NCBI RefSeq assembly: GCF_014635885.1
Contig: NZ_BMDR01000005.1
Location: 186,001 to 250,000 of the forward strand
From: Acinetobacter vivianii
GTDB taxonomy: Bacteria; Pseudomonadota; Gammaproteobacteria; Pseudomonadales; Moraxellaceae
Direction of reading: 5' to 3'
DNA length: 64,000 bases
Positions 47,227 to 56,195 of this stretch are shown in pieces. The stretch's first letter is position 1. Each line of letters opens with the position of its first letter. A program made the translations under genes and the position numbers. The notes under the pieces were generated by a model. It made no database searches and was not told the DNA's origin. It saw nothing but the letters and a program-made list of their open reading frames with translations.

Positions 47227-48213
47227 ATGTCTGATTTGATCGATCACGAAGTGGTCATGATTTTTAAAAAATATCTATATCCGCTCTCTGCCAAGCTGAC
47301 AGAAATGTTAAATGAACACTTTAGTCATCAAACAGAACGGAGAGGTTGTGGCTATACACAAGCGACTCGCGTTATTGCAGAGTTTGTTTCGCAGGTGCGT
47401 GATCCATTTGGGTTTCAGGATTTACGAATTTTTGAGGACTATGAAACCAAAGCGCTGAAAAATATTCTCAATCAAGCGGGTTCATATGGTCTGACACTAG
47501 AAACGTGGCGGAATCTGGATATCAATTTAGAAGTCCAGCAGACTTTAAAGCGTTTAAACCCGCAAGAGAGCTTTGCACAGAATTTACAGCAAGAAGCCAA
47601 ATTTCAAGCCAAACTTAGAAGTATTCATCAATATGCCGAGTTGGAAGAAAGTATCCTGATTTGCCAGTTGCTTGCCGATATTATCCTGCCTCAAACGGCG
47701 CAGGATTTCGGCATGATTGAATGTCAGGCTTTGCTTGAAAAGCCTAAAGTGGGTTCTTGCCCGATGGCAGAAAAATTCTTTTTGCGTATTGCGCATCATC
47801 GGTTATTACGACAGGGTGAAATCAATATTTTTGTGGATGAACATGATCAACCAATCATGATGGAAAAATTGAATATGGGGGATAACCATTCCTGTATCAG
47901 TTTGGTGCCTTTAATGATGAATGGGGTACGATTACCTGCGGGAAGTTTATTCTCTGCGCATTATGAAATTGAACAGCTCGAAAAGCATAAAAACAAGCAA
48001 TATAAAGGCTATGTGATCCCGATTGCCGAGATGAATGGTTTCTGGTTTTTGCGTTTAACCACTTTGGCTGTTTCACCACAACATCGTGCGCGGGCATTTG
48101 GCTATCATTTTAAACAGCAGGTGGATAATGGATTATTCAGGCCTGATAGCACTGAATTAAGTCAGCTGATGGATATTGCCAAAGATCAGATTTATGTGGG
48201 ACATCCATGCTAA
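47227..48213 (+). CDS. Protein of unknown function, coupled to the deacetylase-like gene
   Basis: A 328-residue soluble protein with no signal or membrane segment. It begins MSDLIDHEVVMIFKKYLYPLS, is helix-rich and Gln/Leu-rich in the middle (residues ~95-150), contains QALLEKPKVGSCPMAEKFF and a mixed beta-rich C-terminal half with FVDEHDQPIMMEKLNMGDN. I recognise no family. Its stop overlaps the next start by seven bases, so the two proteins are almost certainly made together and may act together. Confidence 0.8.
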   Translation: MSDLIDHEVVMIFKKYLYPLSAKLTEMLNEHFSHQTERRGCGYTQATRVIAEFVSQVRDPFGFQDLRIFEDYETKALKNILNQAGSYGLTLETWRNLDINLEVQQTLKRLNPQESFAQNLQQEAKFQAKLRSIHQYAELEESILICQLLADIILPQTAQDFGMIECQALLEKPKVGSCPMAEKFFLRIAHHRLLRQGEINIFVDEHDQPIMMEKLNMGDNHSCISLVPLMMNGVRLPAGSLFSAHYEIEQLEKHKNKQYKGYVIPIAEMNGFWFLRLTTLAVSPQHRARAFGYHFKQQVDNGLFRPDSTELSQLMDIAKDQIYVGHPC

Positions 48214-49073
48214 AAGCTTGTTACTCTCCACGCTACTTTGCGCAAACGCATACCAATAGTATGGAAAAACTTACCGCTGTAGCGGATGTGTTGCGTACGC
48301 ATCAAATGGCAGAGCTGGTGGATCCTGGGCTGATTGATGTGGAAATCTTGAGGAAATTGCACAATCCACAATATGTCGATGCTTTTTTATCAGGACAATC
48401 GGCATTTGCAACTATTCAAGGTTTTAAGCCATGGAATGAACAGTTACGAGATGCGATTTTAGCGATTCAGGCTGGACAATTACGGGGCGCTGAAATTGCC
48501 TTGAAAGAAGGGGTTGCGGCCAATATTGCACAGGGATTTCATCATGCCAGTTATGAATCTGGTGCAGCCTATTGTACCTTTAATGGCTTAGCGCTGGTTG
48601 CCAAGCAGTATCCTGAGAAACGTATTTTTATTTTGGATTGTGATCAACATGGTGGGGATGGCACGGCTATTTTCACCAATCGTATGACCAATCTGATTAA
48701 TTTTGGTATTTTTGGAATTCGGTTTGGCTGCAAGGCTGGTGAACGTAGCTTGACCCGTTATATTCATCCTAAACAGGGAAATTTTGATTTATATCGAGAA
48801 GCGATCTTTGAGGCCTTTCAGTATGCTTCACGTTGGGAGGCTGATCTGATGATTTATCAGGCGGGCATGGACTGTCATCAACATGATAAATATGGTTCAA
48901 AATGGTTGACCACAGAATTACTTTTTGAGCGTGATCGCATTGTTTTTGAAATGGTGAAGAAAATGAAAATCCCGATGCTATTTGTATTGGCAGGAGGGTA
49001 TCAGAATTTAACCGATTTAGTTCCACTCCATGTCAATACCTTCAAGGCAGCCAATGAGATTTACTTTCCTTAA
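48207..49073 (+). CDS. Histone-deacetylase superfamily protein
   Basis: A 288-residue arginase/deacetylase-fold enzyme. Zinc and catalytic sites are visible: tandem His in QGFHHASYESGAAYCTFNG, the DxH ligand site FILDCDQHGGDGTAIF, and the second Asp region QAGMDCHQHDKYG; LAGGYQNL is the C-terminal loop. Bacterial members deacetylate acetyl-lysine, acetylpolyamines or acetoin-related substrates; which applies cannot be read here. Translation is coupled to the upstream unknown protein. Followed by a terminator. Confidence 0.88.
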   Translation: MLKACYSPRYFAQTHTNSMEKLTAVADVLRTHQMAELVDPGLIDVEILRKLHNPQYVDAFLSGQSAFATIQGFKPWNEQLRDAILAIQAGQLRGAEIALKEGVAANIAQGFHHASYESGAAYCTFNGLALVAKQYPEKRIFILDCDQHGGDGTAIFTNRMTNLINFGIFGIRFGCKAGERSLTRYIHPKQGNFDLYREAIFEAFQYASRWEADLMIYQAGMDCHQHDKYGSKWLTTELLFERDRIVFEMVKKMKIPMLFVLAGGYQNLTDLVPLHVNTFKAANEIYFP

Positions 49074-49087
49074 AAATGTTCAGGTAT

Positions 49088-49117
49088 AAAAAAAGCGCCC
49101 ATCATGAGCGCTTTTTC
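49088..49117. terminator. Bidirectional terminator between the deacetylase and metI
   Basis: AAAAAGCGC ... GCGCTTTTT around CCATCATGA, with T runs on both strands between two convergent genes. Confidence 0.85.
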
Positions 49118-49128
49118 TATATTTTTTA

Positions 49129-49824
49129 TTAACGTAATTTTGCCAGCCAGTCACCGAACATTTGTACCATTTGTACTAATAGCAATAATACAATGACGGT
49201 TAAAATCACTACACTCGTATCGAAACGTTGGTAACCATAAGAAATCGCCAAGTCACCGATACCACCTGCGCCTACAGCCCCTGCCATTGCAGTCGCACCG
49301 ATGAGAGAAATCGTACCGGTGGTCAAGTTTAGTATGAGTGAGCTACGCGCTTCAGGAATAATAAACTTGAAGATGATTTGCCACGGTGAAGCACCCATTG
49401 CCTGAGCAGATTCCACAATACCTTCATTCACTTCAAGCAATGAGGTTTCGATCAGACGGCCTAAGTATGGGCCCACATAAATGGTCAAAGGCACAATCGC
49501 TGCCCATGTGCCAATTGAAGTGCCAACCAGCATTTTAGTCAGTGGAATAACGGCAATCAGCAGAATAATAAACGGAAGGGAACGCAGTGCATTCACAATC
49601 GGGTTCAGGAAATAATAAATCGCACGATTTTGCAGGATACCGCCTGAGCGGGTAACGACTAGCGTAATACCTTGAATCAATCCCCAAATGCAACCAAACA
49701 GCAGAGAAAAGAACACCATTTGAAAGGTTTCTTGCAGTGCTGTCACAAACTGGTCGATCGAAAGGGAGCTATGCCAAAATGGAGCAGTGACTTGGGTCAG
49801 CCATTGTACGATGAAATCTCTCAT
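49129..49824 (-). CDS. metI: Methionine ABC transporter permease MetI
   Basis: An inner-membrane permease with about five membrane segments, 231 residues. The ATPase-docking loop is EVNEGIVESAQAMGASPWQIIFKFIIPEA, and GTISLIGATAMAGAVGAGGIGDLAISYGYQRF is typical of MetI. Its start overlaps the metN stop by four bases. Confidence 0.95.
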   Translation of the reverse strand: MRDFIVQWLTQVTAPFWHSSLSIDQFVTALQETFQMVFFSLLFGCIWGLIQGITLVVTRSGGILQNRAIYYFLNPIVNALRSLPFIILLIAVIPLTKMLVGTSIGTWAAIVPLTIYVGPYLGRLIETSLLEVNEGIVESAQAMGASPWQIIFKFIIPEARSSLILNLTTGTISLIGATAMAGAVGAGGIGDLAISYGYQRFDTSVVILTVIVLLLLVQMVQMFGDWLAKLR

Positions 49825-50849
49825 TGGCTTACCACTCCAGATTGTTCCACTTTCACGCCTTGAAGCTCAAGGAATTTTACGGTTTCCTGAATGATCAACG
49901 GATCACCCAAAAGCTGGATAAACATTTGTCCGATCACCGTACCATTAATCTCGGTCATATTGGCAAACAGAATATTTAAACTCACATCAAATTGTTTAAT
50001 CGCAGCCTGAATCACGGTTTCCTGTGCTGAAGTGCCGAGGAACTGCAAGCTATAGATACTATTATGATGTTGATGTTCAAGATTACTTAAAATATTTACT
50101 GGTAACTGCTGTTGCAATACCGTTTGAATAAAGGTCTTGGTGGTTGGATGCTGTGGCTGACTGAAAATATCCAGCGTCGGGCCAGTTTCAATCACATGAC
50201 CTGACTCCATGACCGCCACATAATCACATACTGATTCGATTACATCCATTTCATGGGTGACCATGACAATGGTAATGTTCTGTTCTTTGTTAATCTTTTT
50301 TAATAGCGCCAAAACAGATTTGGTGGTCTGTGGATCAAGGGCAGAAGTTGCTTCATCGCACAGTAGAATCTTGGGATGATTGGCCAGCGCACGCGCGATA
50401 CCAACACGTTGTTTTTGTCCCCCTGAAAGCTCATCAGGGTAGGCATCTTTTTTATGTTTAAGATCGATAAACTCAAGTAGTTCAGCCAGACGTTTTTCAC
50501 GTTCAGCTTTGCTATGCCCAAGTAATTTAAGTGGCATTTCAATATTTTCAGACACGGTTTTAGTCTGAAGGAGATTGAAGTGCTGAAAGATCATGCCAAT
50601 ATTTGCACGTTCTTGACGAAGTGTTCGCGCGTCCATAGCAGTAAAGTCTTTTTGATTGATAATGACTTGTCCCTGCGTCGGGCGTTCAAGCAAATTAATC
50701 AAACGGATCAGCGTACTTTTACCTGCACCACTATAGCCGATAATGCCAAAGATACTACCGTCCGGAATCTCTAAATTGATCTGGTCCAGTGCATTGATCG
50801 TTTGACCTTTCAACTGATAGTGTTTCGAAATGTTTTTAAATTGGATCAT
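49821..50849 (-). CDS. metN: Methionine ABC transporter ATPase MetN
   Basis: The ATPase of the D/L-methionine importer. Walker A GYSGAGKST (residues 38-46), signature ELSGGQKQRVGIARA, Walker B KILLCDEATSALDP; a C-terminal NIL/ACT-like domain (~265-342) binds methionine and inhibits transport in the family. Length 342 is normal. It follows metQ by 72 bases containing a terminator hairpin. Confidence 0.95.
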   Translation of the reverse strand: MIQFKNISKHYQLKGQTINALDQINLEIPDGSIFGIIGYSGAGKSTLIRLINLLERPTQGQVIINQKDFTAMDARTLRQERANIGMIFQHFNLLQTKTVSENIEMPLKLLGHSKAEREKRLAELLEFIDLKHKKDAYPDELSGGQKQRVGIARALANHPKILLCDEATSALDPQTTKSVLALLKKINKEQNITIVMVTHEMDVIESVCDYVAVMESGHVIETGPTLDIFSQPQHPTTKTFIQTVLQQQLPVNILSNLEHQHHNSIYSLQFLGTSAQETVIQAAIKQFDVSLNILFANMTEINGTVIGQMFIQLLGDPLIIQETVKFLELQGVKVEQSGVVSQ

Positions 50850-50876
50850 GTTCGTCAGTACTATGGCAGAAAAGAA

Positions 50877-50905
50877 AAAACAGGCAAAATCACTTTGCCT
50901 GTTTT
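50877..50905 (-). terminator. Hairpin between metQ and metN
   Basis: AAAACAGGCAAA-ATCAC-TTTGCCTGTTTT followed on the minus strand by more T. It would give partial termination, so that the binding protein is made in excess of the permease and ATPase. Confidence 0.75.
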
Positions 50906-50921
50906 ATTTGAGAGCATTATA

Positions 50922-51797
50922 TTACGAATTTGCTTCTGTGAGGTAGCTTGTTGGTTTGTTCACGTCAACTTTCGTACCAGCAAAGTGTTCTTGAACATAT
51001 TGCTTCACAGCTTCAGTATGGTAAAGCGCGCCAACTTTTTGCAATACAGCATCATCTTTACGAGATTCTGCAGTCGCTAAAACGTTTACATTCAGCTTCG
51101 TGCTTTGATCTACAGGCTCATAGAAGATCGCATCTTTCAGAACGTTTAAACCGCCTTCCATTGCAAGTGTATTACCTAATAAAATGGCATCAACTTCGTC
51201 TTTAACACGTACAGCTGTTGCCATTTGAATTGGTTTGATCACAATTTTTTTCGGGTTTTCAGTAATGTCAGCAGGCGTGCCTTTTACTGGATCAAAGTCA
51301 GCTTTTAACTTGATTAAGCCCGCGCTTTGTAAAAGTAATAATGCACGTGATTCGTTCGCGCCGTCATTTGGAATCGCAATCGTTGCACCTTCAGCAAATT
51401 CGTCAACTTTTTTGACTTTGCTTGAGTAGATACCCATTGGTTCTAAATACGTGGTTGAAACAGGTGCAATCTTATCTTTATTGGCAGCATTAAATGCCAC
51501 AAGGTAAGCGTAAGACTGGAATGCATTCAGATCAACTTCTTTGTTCGCTGCAGCAGTATTCATGGCAACGTAATCAGTGAAGTTTTTAATTTCAAGTTTG
51601 AGACCAGCAGCTTTGGTTTCAGGTAAAGTTGCAATATAACGCCAGATATCAGCGTCAGAACCTGTAGAAGCGATTACAACAGTTTGTAATGCAGCAGCAT
51701 CACCTTTTTGCTCGGTAGATGCGGTATCTGGTTGTTTACTGCAAGCTGCAAGTAATAACACCGATACACTTAAAAAAAGACTAATCAGCTTTTTCAT
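50922..51797 (-). CDS. metQ: Methionine-binding lipoprotein MetQ
   Basis: The periplasmic, membrane-anchored binding protein that delivers methionine to MetNI. The lipobox LLAAC is at residues 15-19. The mature part carries VVIASTGSDADIWRYIATLPE, NAFQSYAYLVAFN and TIAIPNDGANESRALLLLQSAGLI, typical of the NLPA/MetQ family. Order metQ-metN-metI is reversed from the enteric metN-I-Q order. Confidence 0.93.
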   Translation of the reverse strand: MKKLISLFLSVSVLLLAACSKQPDTASTEQKGDAAALQTVVIASTGSDADIWRYIATLPETKAAGLKLEIKNFTDYVAMNTAAANKEVDLNAFQSYAYLVAFNAANKDKIAPVSTTYLEPMGIYSSKVKKVDEFAEGATIAIPNDGANESRALLLLQSAGLIKLKADFDPVKGTPADITENPKKIVIKPIQMATAVRVKDEVDAILLGNTLAMEGGLNVLKDAIFYEPVDQSTKLNVNVLATAESRKDDAVLQKVGALYHTEAVKQYVQEHFAGTKVDVNKPTSYLTEANS

Positions 51798-52406
51798 GTA
51801 TAAATCCTAATCGGAATAATGTCGAGAAAATCAGCCTTTCTCGAGCATTAATGATTGCAATAGGTTTGTATGTTGTAAATTGGCATCATCCTCAAACAAT
51901 CACGTGAATTATTTTTGAGGTTTTCAGTAGAGTCCTTTCCACAACACGCGAAAAATAAATGAATATTCATGTCCCCATTCAGTATATATACAGTGGGAAA
52001 TCAAGCATTCATATCTTTTTCTAATCAAATTTGGATTTAGCTGCAATTTGTTTTGTTAGGAAAAATATTCTAATCATTTGAAATGAATGAAAAAGAATAC
52101 TGAATTAACATAAAAACAACATCTAAAATTTCGGCAATCATACCAATAATTTAATGCAGGGGACAGTGCAGTAGATTATCCTAGTGAGTATAAGGCTATG
52201 ATTATTTGAGAGAAATTACATCATAAGTAAATATAAATTGATGATAGTTTTATGGTTTTTTCAAAAAATATCTGTAGCAGATTGAATTAAAACATAAATA
52301 TATATTTTTCTGAATTTTATATTTAAATAATGAATATAGAAGTGGGAATTATGCAATTTAAGGAATAAAAAAAGCCTTCCGAAGAAGGCTTTCAAGCATA
52401 ATTTAC
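51798..52406. promoter_or_regulatory. AT-rich intergenic region upstream of metQ
   Basis: 609 bases with no supportable gene. Near metQ, on the minus strand, there are a hairpin CGAGAAA/TTTCTCG (51824-51843), a longer CCTCAAA/TTTGAGG pair (about 51891-51920), and the palindromes ATGAATATTCAT (51959-51970) and GTATATATAC, possible regulator sites. The distal half is simple AT-rich sequence ending in the purD terminator. Confidence 0.5.
52367..52395 (-). terminator. Terminator of purD
   Basis: AAAGCCTTC-CGA-(A)GAAGGCTTT; minus strand continues TTTTTTATTCC. It lies just after the purD stop. Confidence 0.85.
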
Positions 52407-53693
52407 TTATTCGGCTTTTTCACGGGCAATGGCGCGATAGCCAATATCGCTACGGTATTGCATGCCAGTGAAAGTGACTTGGCCACAAACTTCTAGCGCA
52501 TTGATTTGAGCTTCGAGTACGGTATCACCTAAGGCTGTGACGCAGAGTACGCGACCACCCGCAGTAATCACATGACCATCAGCACTCATTGCAGTACCCG
52601 CATGGAAGATTTTGGTGTCTTCTGGAGATTGACCAAGACCTGAAATTACATCGCCTTTGCGTACCGTTTCAGGGTAACCACCAGCAGCAAGAACGATACC
52701 AATCGATTTGCGCTCATCCCATTCAGCTTCGGTTGGCAAGTTGCCTGCAATACCAGCCTCAACCAAATCAACCAAAGATGATTTTAAGCGCATCATGATC
52801 GGTTGAGTTTCTGGGTCACCAAAACGACAGTTGAATTCGATCACACGTGGTTGACCTTGTTCATCAATCATCAGGCCCGCGTATAAGAAACCTGTATAAA
52901 CGTGACCGTCCGCAGCCATACCATCAACGGTTGGACGCATCACTTCATTCATGACACGTTCAAAGACTTCCGCAGTGACGACAGGCGCAGGAGAGTAAGC
53001 ACCCATACCACCTGTGTTTGGACCTTCATCACCTTCAAAAATACGTTTATGATCTTGTGATGTCGCCATTGGCAAAATATTGTTGCCATCGATCATGCAA
53101 ATGAAGCTTGCTTCTTCGCCTGCAAGGAACTGTTCAATCACAACGCGTGAACCAGCATCACCAAATTTGTTGCCTGCTAGCATATCGTCGATTGCTGCAA
53201 AAGCTTCTTCATTGGTCATGGCAACGATCACGCCTTTACCCGCAGCAAGACCATCGGCCTTGATAACGATAGGTGCGCCATTTTGCTCAACATATGCTTT
53301 AGCCGCATCAACTTCAGTAAAGACATCATAAAAAGCGGTTGGAATGTTATGGCGCTTTAAGAAGTGTTTTGCAAATGCTTTAGAACCTTCTAGCTGAGCT
53401 GCATATTGGGTTGGTCCCCAAATTTTTAAGCCAGCTTCGCGTGCTGCATCCACGACACCATTCACTAAAGGCGCTTCAGGGCCAACAATGACTAATGCAA
53501 CATCATTTTCTTTGGCAAAAGCAATAATGGCTGGATTGTCTAAAATATCGAGTTCAACATTTTCACATTTGTCTTCAGTTGCAGTACCTGCATTACCTGG
53601 TGCAACAAAGACTTTAGTGACTTTTGCATCTTGTGCGATTTTCCATGCAAGTGCATGTTCACGGCCACCGCTACCCAAAACTAAAATATTCAT
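52407..53693 (-). CDS. purD: Phosphoribosylamine-glycine ligase
   Basis: It makes GAR from phosphoribosylamine, glycine and ATP in purine synthesis. MNILVLGSGGREHALAWKIA, the ATP-grasp segments IVIKADGLAAGKGVIVA and PNTGGMGAYSPAPVV, and VIEFNCRFGDPETQ are diagnostic. Length 428 is normal. It is downstream of purH, separated by a palindromic repeat element rather than tightly coupled. Confidence 0.97.
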   Translation of the reverse strand: MNILVLGSGGREHALAWKIAQDAKVTKVFVAPGNAGTATEDKCENVELDILDNPAIIAFAKENDVALVIVGPEAPLVNGVVDAAREAGLKIWGPTQYAAQLEGSKAFAKHFLKRHNIPTAFYDVFTEVDAAKAYVEQNGAPIVIKADGLAAGKGVIVAMTNEEAFAAIDDMLAGNKFGDAGSRVVIEQFLAGEEASFICMIDGNNILPMATSQDHKRIFEGDEGPNTGGMGAYSPAPVVTAEVFERVMNEVMRPTVDGMAADGHVYTGFLYAGLMIDEQGQPRVIEFNCRFGDPETQPIMMRLKSSLVDLVEAGIAGNLPTEAEWDERKSIGIVLAAGGYPETVRKGDVISGLGQSPEDTKIFHAGTAMSADGHVITAGGRVLCVTALGDTVLEAQINALEVCGQVTFTGMQYRSDIGYRAIAREKAE

Positions 53694-53749
53694 TATAAAG
53701 TTATTTCCCTTTTTCCGTATTTAAGAATATACCTGTTCAGAATAAAAAA

Positions 53750-53868
53750 GTCCCCCTTAACCTCTCCCTTGCGGAACTACAATCGTTCCTCATCTCCTAA
53801 GAGGAGAGGGAACCCATATTGATATTGGTGTAGTCTCCCTCCTTTTAGGAGGGAGATTTAGAGGGAGG
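53750..53868. repeat. Intergenic palindromic repeat element between purH and purD
   Basis: A pyrimidine-rich left end (TCCCCCTTAACCTCTCCC) and a purine-rich right end (GGGAGATTTAGAGGGAGG) are imperfect complements. Inside are two hairpins: TCTCCT-AAG-AGGAGA and a 10-bp perfect TCTCCCTCCT-TTT-AGGAGGGAGA. This looks like the short CT/AG-rich palindromic repeats dispersed in many Moraxellaceae genomes. It would be transcribed between purH and purD. Confidence 0.65.
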
Positions 53869-53896
53869 TAAATAAGATGGAAACTTTAAAGTAGGA

Positions 53897-55471
53897 TTAG
53901 TGACGGAAGTGACGCATACCCGTGAACACCATTGCAATACCAGCTTCATCTGCTGCTGCAATTGTTTCTTCGTCACGCATTGAACCGCCTGGCTGGATAA
54001 TGCATTTAATGCCAGCTTTGGCAGCATTATCAATACCATCACGGAATGGGAAGAATGCATCAGATGCCATAACTGCACCTTCAACCACTAAACCTGCATG
54101 TTCAGCTTTAATCGCAGCAATACGTGCAGAGTTTACGCGGCTCATTTGACCTGCGCCTACACCAATGGTTTGACGATTTTTTGCATAAACGATCGCATTT
54201 GATTTCACATATTTTGCAACTTTCCATGCAAAAATAAGATCATCAATTTCCTGTTCAGTCGGAGCGCGTTTAGTCACAACTTTCAAGTCATCTTTAGTGA
54301 TCATGCCCAAGTCTTGATCTTGAACCAATAAACCGCCATTCACACGCTTATAGTCAAGTTGTGCAGCACGAGCGTCAATTGCTGGAAGCTCACCACACAC
54401 CAACACACGTACATTCTTTTTCGCACCTGTGATTTCTAGTACGCCATCCGCAATGCTTGGCGCAATAATCACTTCAACAAATTGACGATCAACAATTGCT
54501 TGTGCTGTCGCGGTGTCTAATTCACGGTTGAATGCAATGATGCCACCAAATGCTGATTCAGGATCGGTTGCATAAGCAAGATCATAAGCTGCCTTGATAC
54601 CATCCAATGAAACAGCAACGCCACAAGGGTTTGCATGTTTAACGATGACACACGCAGGCTTCGCAAATGATTTCACACATTCAAGTGCTGCATCGGTATC
54701 TGCAATATTGTTATAAGAGAGTTCTTTTCCTTGTAATTGCTTCGCAGTAGAAACAGATGCTTCTTTCGCATTTTCTTCTACATAGAATGCTGCGTTTTGA
54801 TGAGGGTTTTCACCATAACGTAAATCTTGTGCTTTATTTAGTTGCGTATTGAAGGTACGAGGGAAGAGATCCGCTTCGCCTTCTGCTTTACCCACACGTG
54901 CACCTAAATAAGACGCAATCATGCCATCGTATTGTGCTGTATGTTCAAATGCTTTTACTGCTAAGTCGAAACGCGTTTCATAAGAAAGCGTACCATTTGC
55001 TTTTAGCTCGGCAACAACTGTGTTGTAGTCAGCTGCATTAACGATAATTCCCACTGAAGCGTGGTTTTTCGCTGCAGCACGAACCATAGTCGGACCACCG
55101 ATGTCGATATTTTCGATTGCATCTGCAAGCGAGCAGTTCGGTTTAGCCACAGTTGCAGCAAATGGATAAAGGTTAACAATCACCAGATCAATCGGATCAA
55201 TGTTGTGTTCTTGCATCACAGCTTCGTCCAGACCACGACGAGCCAGGATGCCTCCATGAATCTTTGGATGTAATGTTTTAACACGACCATCCATCATTTC
55301 AGGAAAACCTGTATGTTCAGAAACTTCTACTACGGCAATATTGTTGTCTTTAAGCAACTTATATGTACCGCCCGTAGATAAAATTTCTACCCCTAGAGCT
55401 ACAAGATTTTGAGCGAACTCAACGATTCCGGTTTTATCAGATACAGAGATTAAAGCACGTTTGATAGTCAT
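53897..55471 (-). CDS. purH: Bifunctional AICAR formyltransferase / IMP cyclohydrolase
   Basis: It performs the last two steps to IMP. The N-terminal MGS-like cyclohydrolase domain has [25 protein letters not shown] and [12 protein letters not shown]; the C-terminal transformylase domain has [11 protein letters not shown] and [14 protein letters not shown] [14 protein letters not shown]. Length 524 is normal. ATG 55471 is preferred over a TTG at 55483. It lies downstream of fis. Confidence 0.97.
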   Translation of the reverse strand: MTIKRALISVSDKTGIVEFAQNLVALGVEILSTGGTYKLLKDNNIAVVEVSEHTGFPEMMDGRVKTLHPKIHGGILARRGLDEAVMQEHNIDPIDLVIVNLYPFAATVAKPNCSLADAIENIDIGGPTMVRAAAKNHASVGIIVNAADYNTVVAELKANGTLSYETRFDLAVKAFEHTAQYDGMIASYLGARVGKAEGEADLFPRTFNTQLNKAQDLRYGENPHQNAAFYVEENAKEASVSTAKQLQGKELSYNNIADTDAALECVKSFAKPACVIVKHANPCGVAVSLDGIKAAYDLAYATDPESAFGGIIAFNRELDTATAQAIVDRQFVEVIIAPSIADGVLEITGAKKNVRVLVCGELPAIDARAAQLDYKRVNGGLLVQDQDLGMITKDDLKVVTKRAPTEQEIDDLIFAWKVAKYVKSNAIVYAKNRQTIGVGAGQMSRVNSARIAAIKAEHAGLVVEGAVMASDAFFPFRDGIDNAAKAGIKCIIQPGGSMRDEETIAAADEAGIAMVFTGMRHFRH

Positions 55472-55518
55472 GATTTTAGTCAACAGTTTGAAGTCTACAG
55501 ATTAAAACAAAGGCAAAA

Positions 55519-55546
55519 AAAATGCCCACGAGAACGTGAGCATTTT
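55519..55546 (-). terminator. Terminator of fis
   Basis: AAAATGC-(C)CACG-AGAA-CGTG(A)-GCATTTT; minus strand continues TTTTTTTGCC. It separates fis from purH. Confidence 0.8.
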
Positions 55547-55551
55547 ATCAA

Positions 55552-55821
55552 TTATTCACTCATTAAACCGTGAGCTTTTAACTTTTTGCGTAAAGTTCCG
55601 CGGTTAAGGCCTAAAATCTCAGCAGCACGCGTTTGGTTGCCACGAGTATATTCTAAGACCACAGATAAAAGAGGTTTCTCCATTTCTGCTAAAACCATGT
55701 CATAAACTTGAGATGGTTGCTCACCTTGCAATTGTGCAAAATAATGACGAACTGCGCGATCTACATGGATGCGAAGAGCGACATCAGATTGAGCCGTAAA
55801 AATAGGAGATTTGCTATTCAT
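55552..55821 (-). CDS. fis: DNA-binding protein Fis
   Basis: A small nucleoid protein that bends DNA and activates rRNA/tRNA promoters during fast growth. At 89 residues it has the family length; the C-terminal HTH is [26 protein letters not shown], listed here as two parts: [11 protein letters not shown] and [10 protein letters not shown]. It lacks its usual upstream partner dusB; a long leader takes its place. Confidence 0.94.
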   Translation of the reverse strand: MNSKSPIFTAQSDVALRIHVDRAVRHYFAQLQGEQPSQVYDMVLAEMEKPLLSVVLEYTRGNQTRAAEILGLNRGTLRKKLKAHGLMSE

Positions 55822-56195
55822 GCGTGTTAATCCGAAAAATCAAAATATCACTTGGGTAAAGTGATATAAATGTGGTCTAAATTACTGAGCCCCGTTTTAG
55901 ATCCTAAAACAGTGACTCTAAAACAAAAGGACTATTAGCTTGCCACAAATCCTCGAGTTGTGTAAAAAATAAGCGTAACAATAGTTAAATATTTGTTACC
56001 GCCTACTTTCAAAAACAAAAAAACCAACAATGCGCTTATTAGGTAAAAGCACAGTTCGTTTAACGATTTTATTGTCTGTAGATTACGAGGAGTAAGTGGG
56101 TCAAAGCATTCGTGGCGCGTATCATACCACTGTCAGCGAAAAAGTGAGCAAATTAACTGCACTTTTTTTTGTTTTTTTGTCACTTTTTTGAGCTT
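55822..56195 (-). promoter_or_regulatory. Long fis leader and promoter
   Basis: 374 bases without a clear gene. On the minus strand TATGAT (plus 56121-56126) followed by the GC-rich ACGCGCC makes a plausible stringent-type promoter, about 290 bases before fis; TTGCTC is a weak -35 at a long spacing. The leader has hairpins TATCACTT/AAGTGATA and GTTTTAG/CTAAAAC near fis. A 31-codon plus-strand ORF from GTG 56096 after GAGGAGTAA ends in a hydrophobic run and is probably chance. Confidence 0.5.

Noticed and set aside
51798..52406. SAM riboswitch upstream of metQ
   Set aside because: None of the conserved SAM-riboswitch cores could be found on the minus strand; only generic hairpins are present.
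53760..53870. CRISPR-like repeat between purH and purD
   Set aside because: There are only two dissimilar hairpins, with no regular repeat-spacer spacing and no cas genes.
56096..56191. 31-codon ORF on the plus strand with a GAGGAG site
   Set aside because: It lies across the probable fis promoter on the other strand and ends in a T-run-encoded Phe/Leu tail, so chance is more likely.
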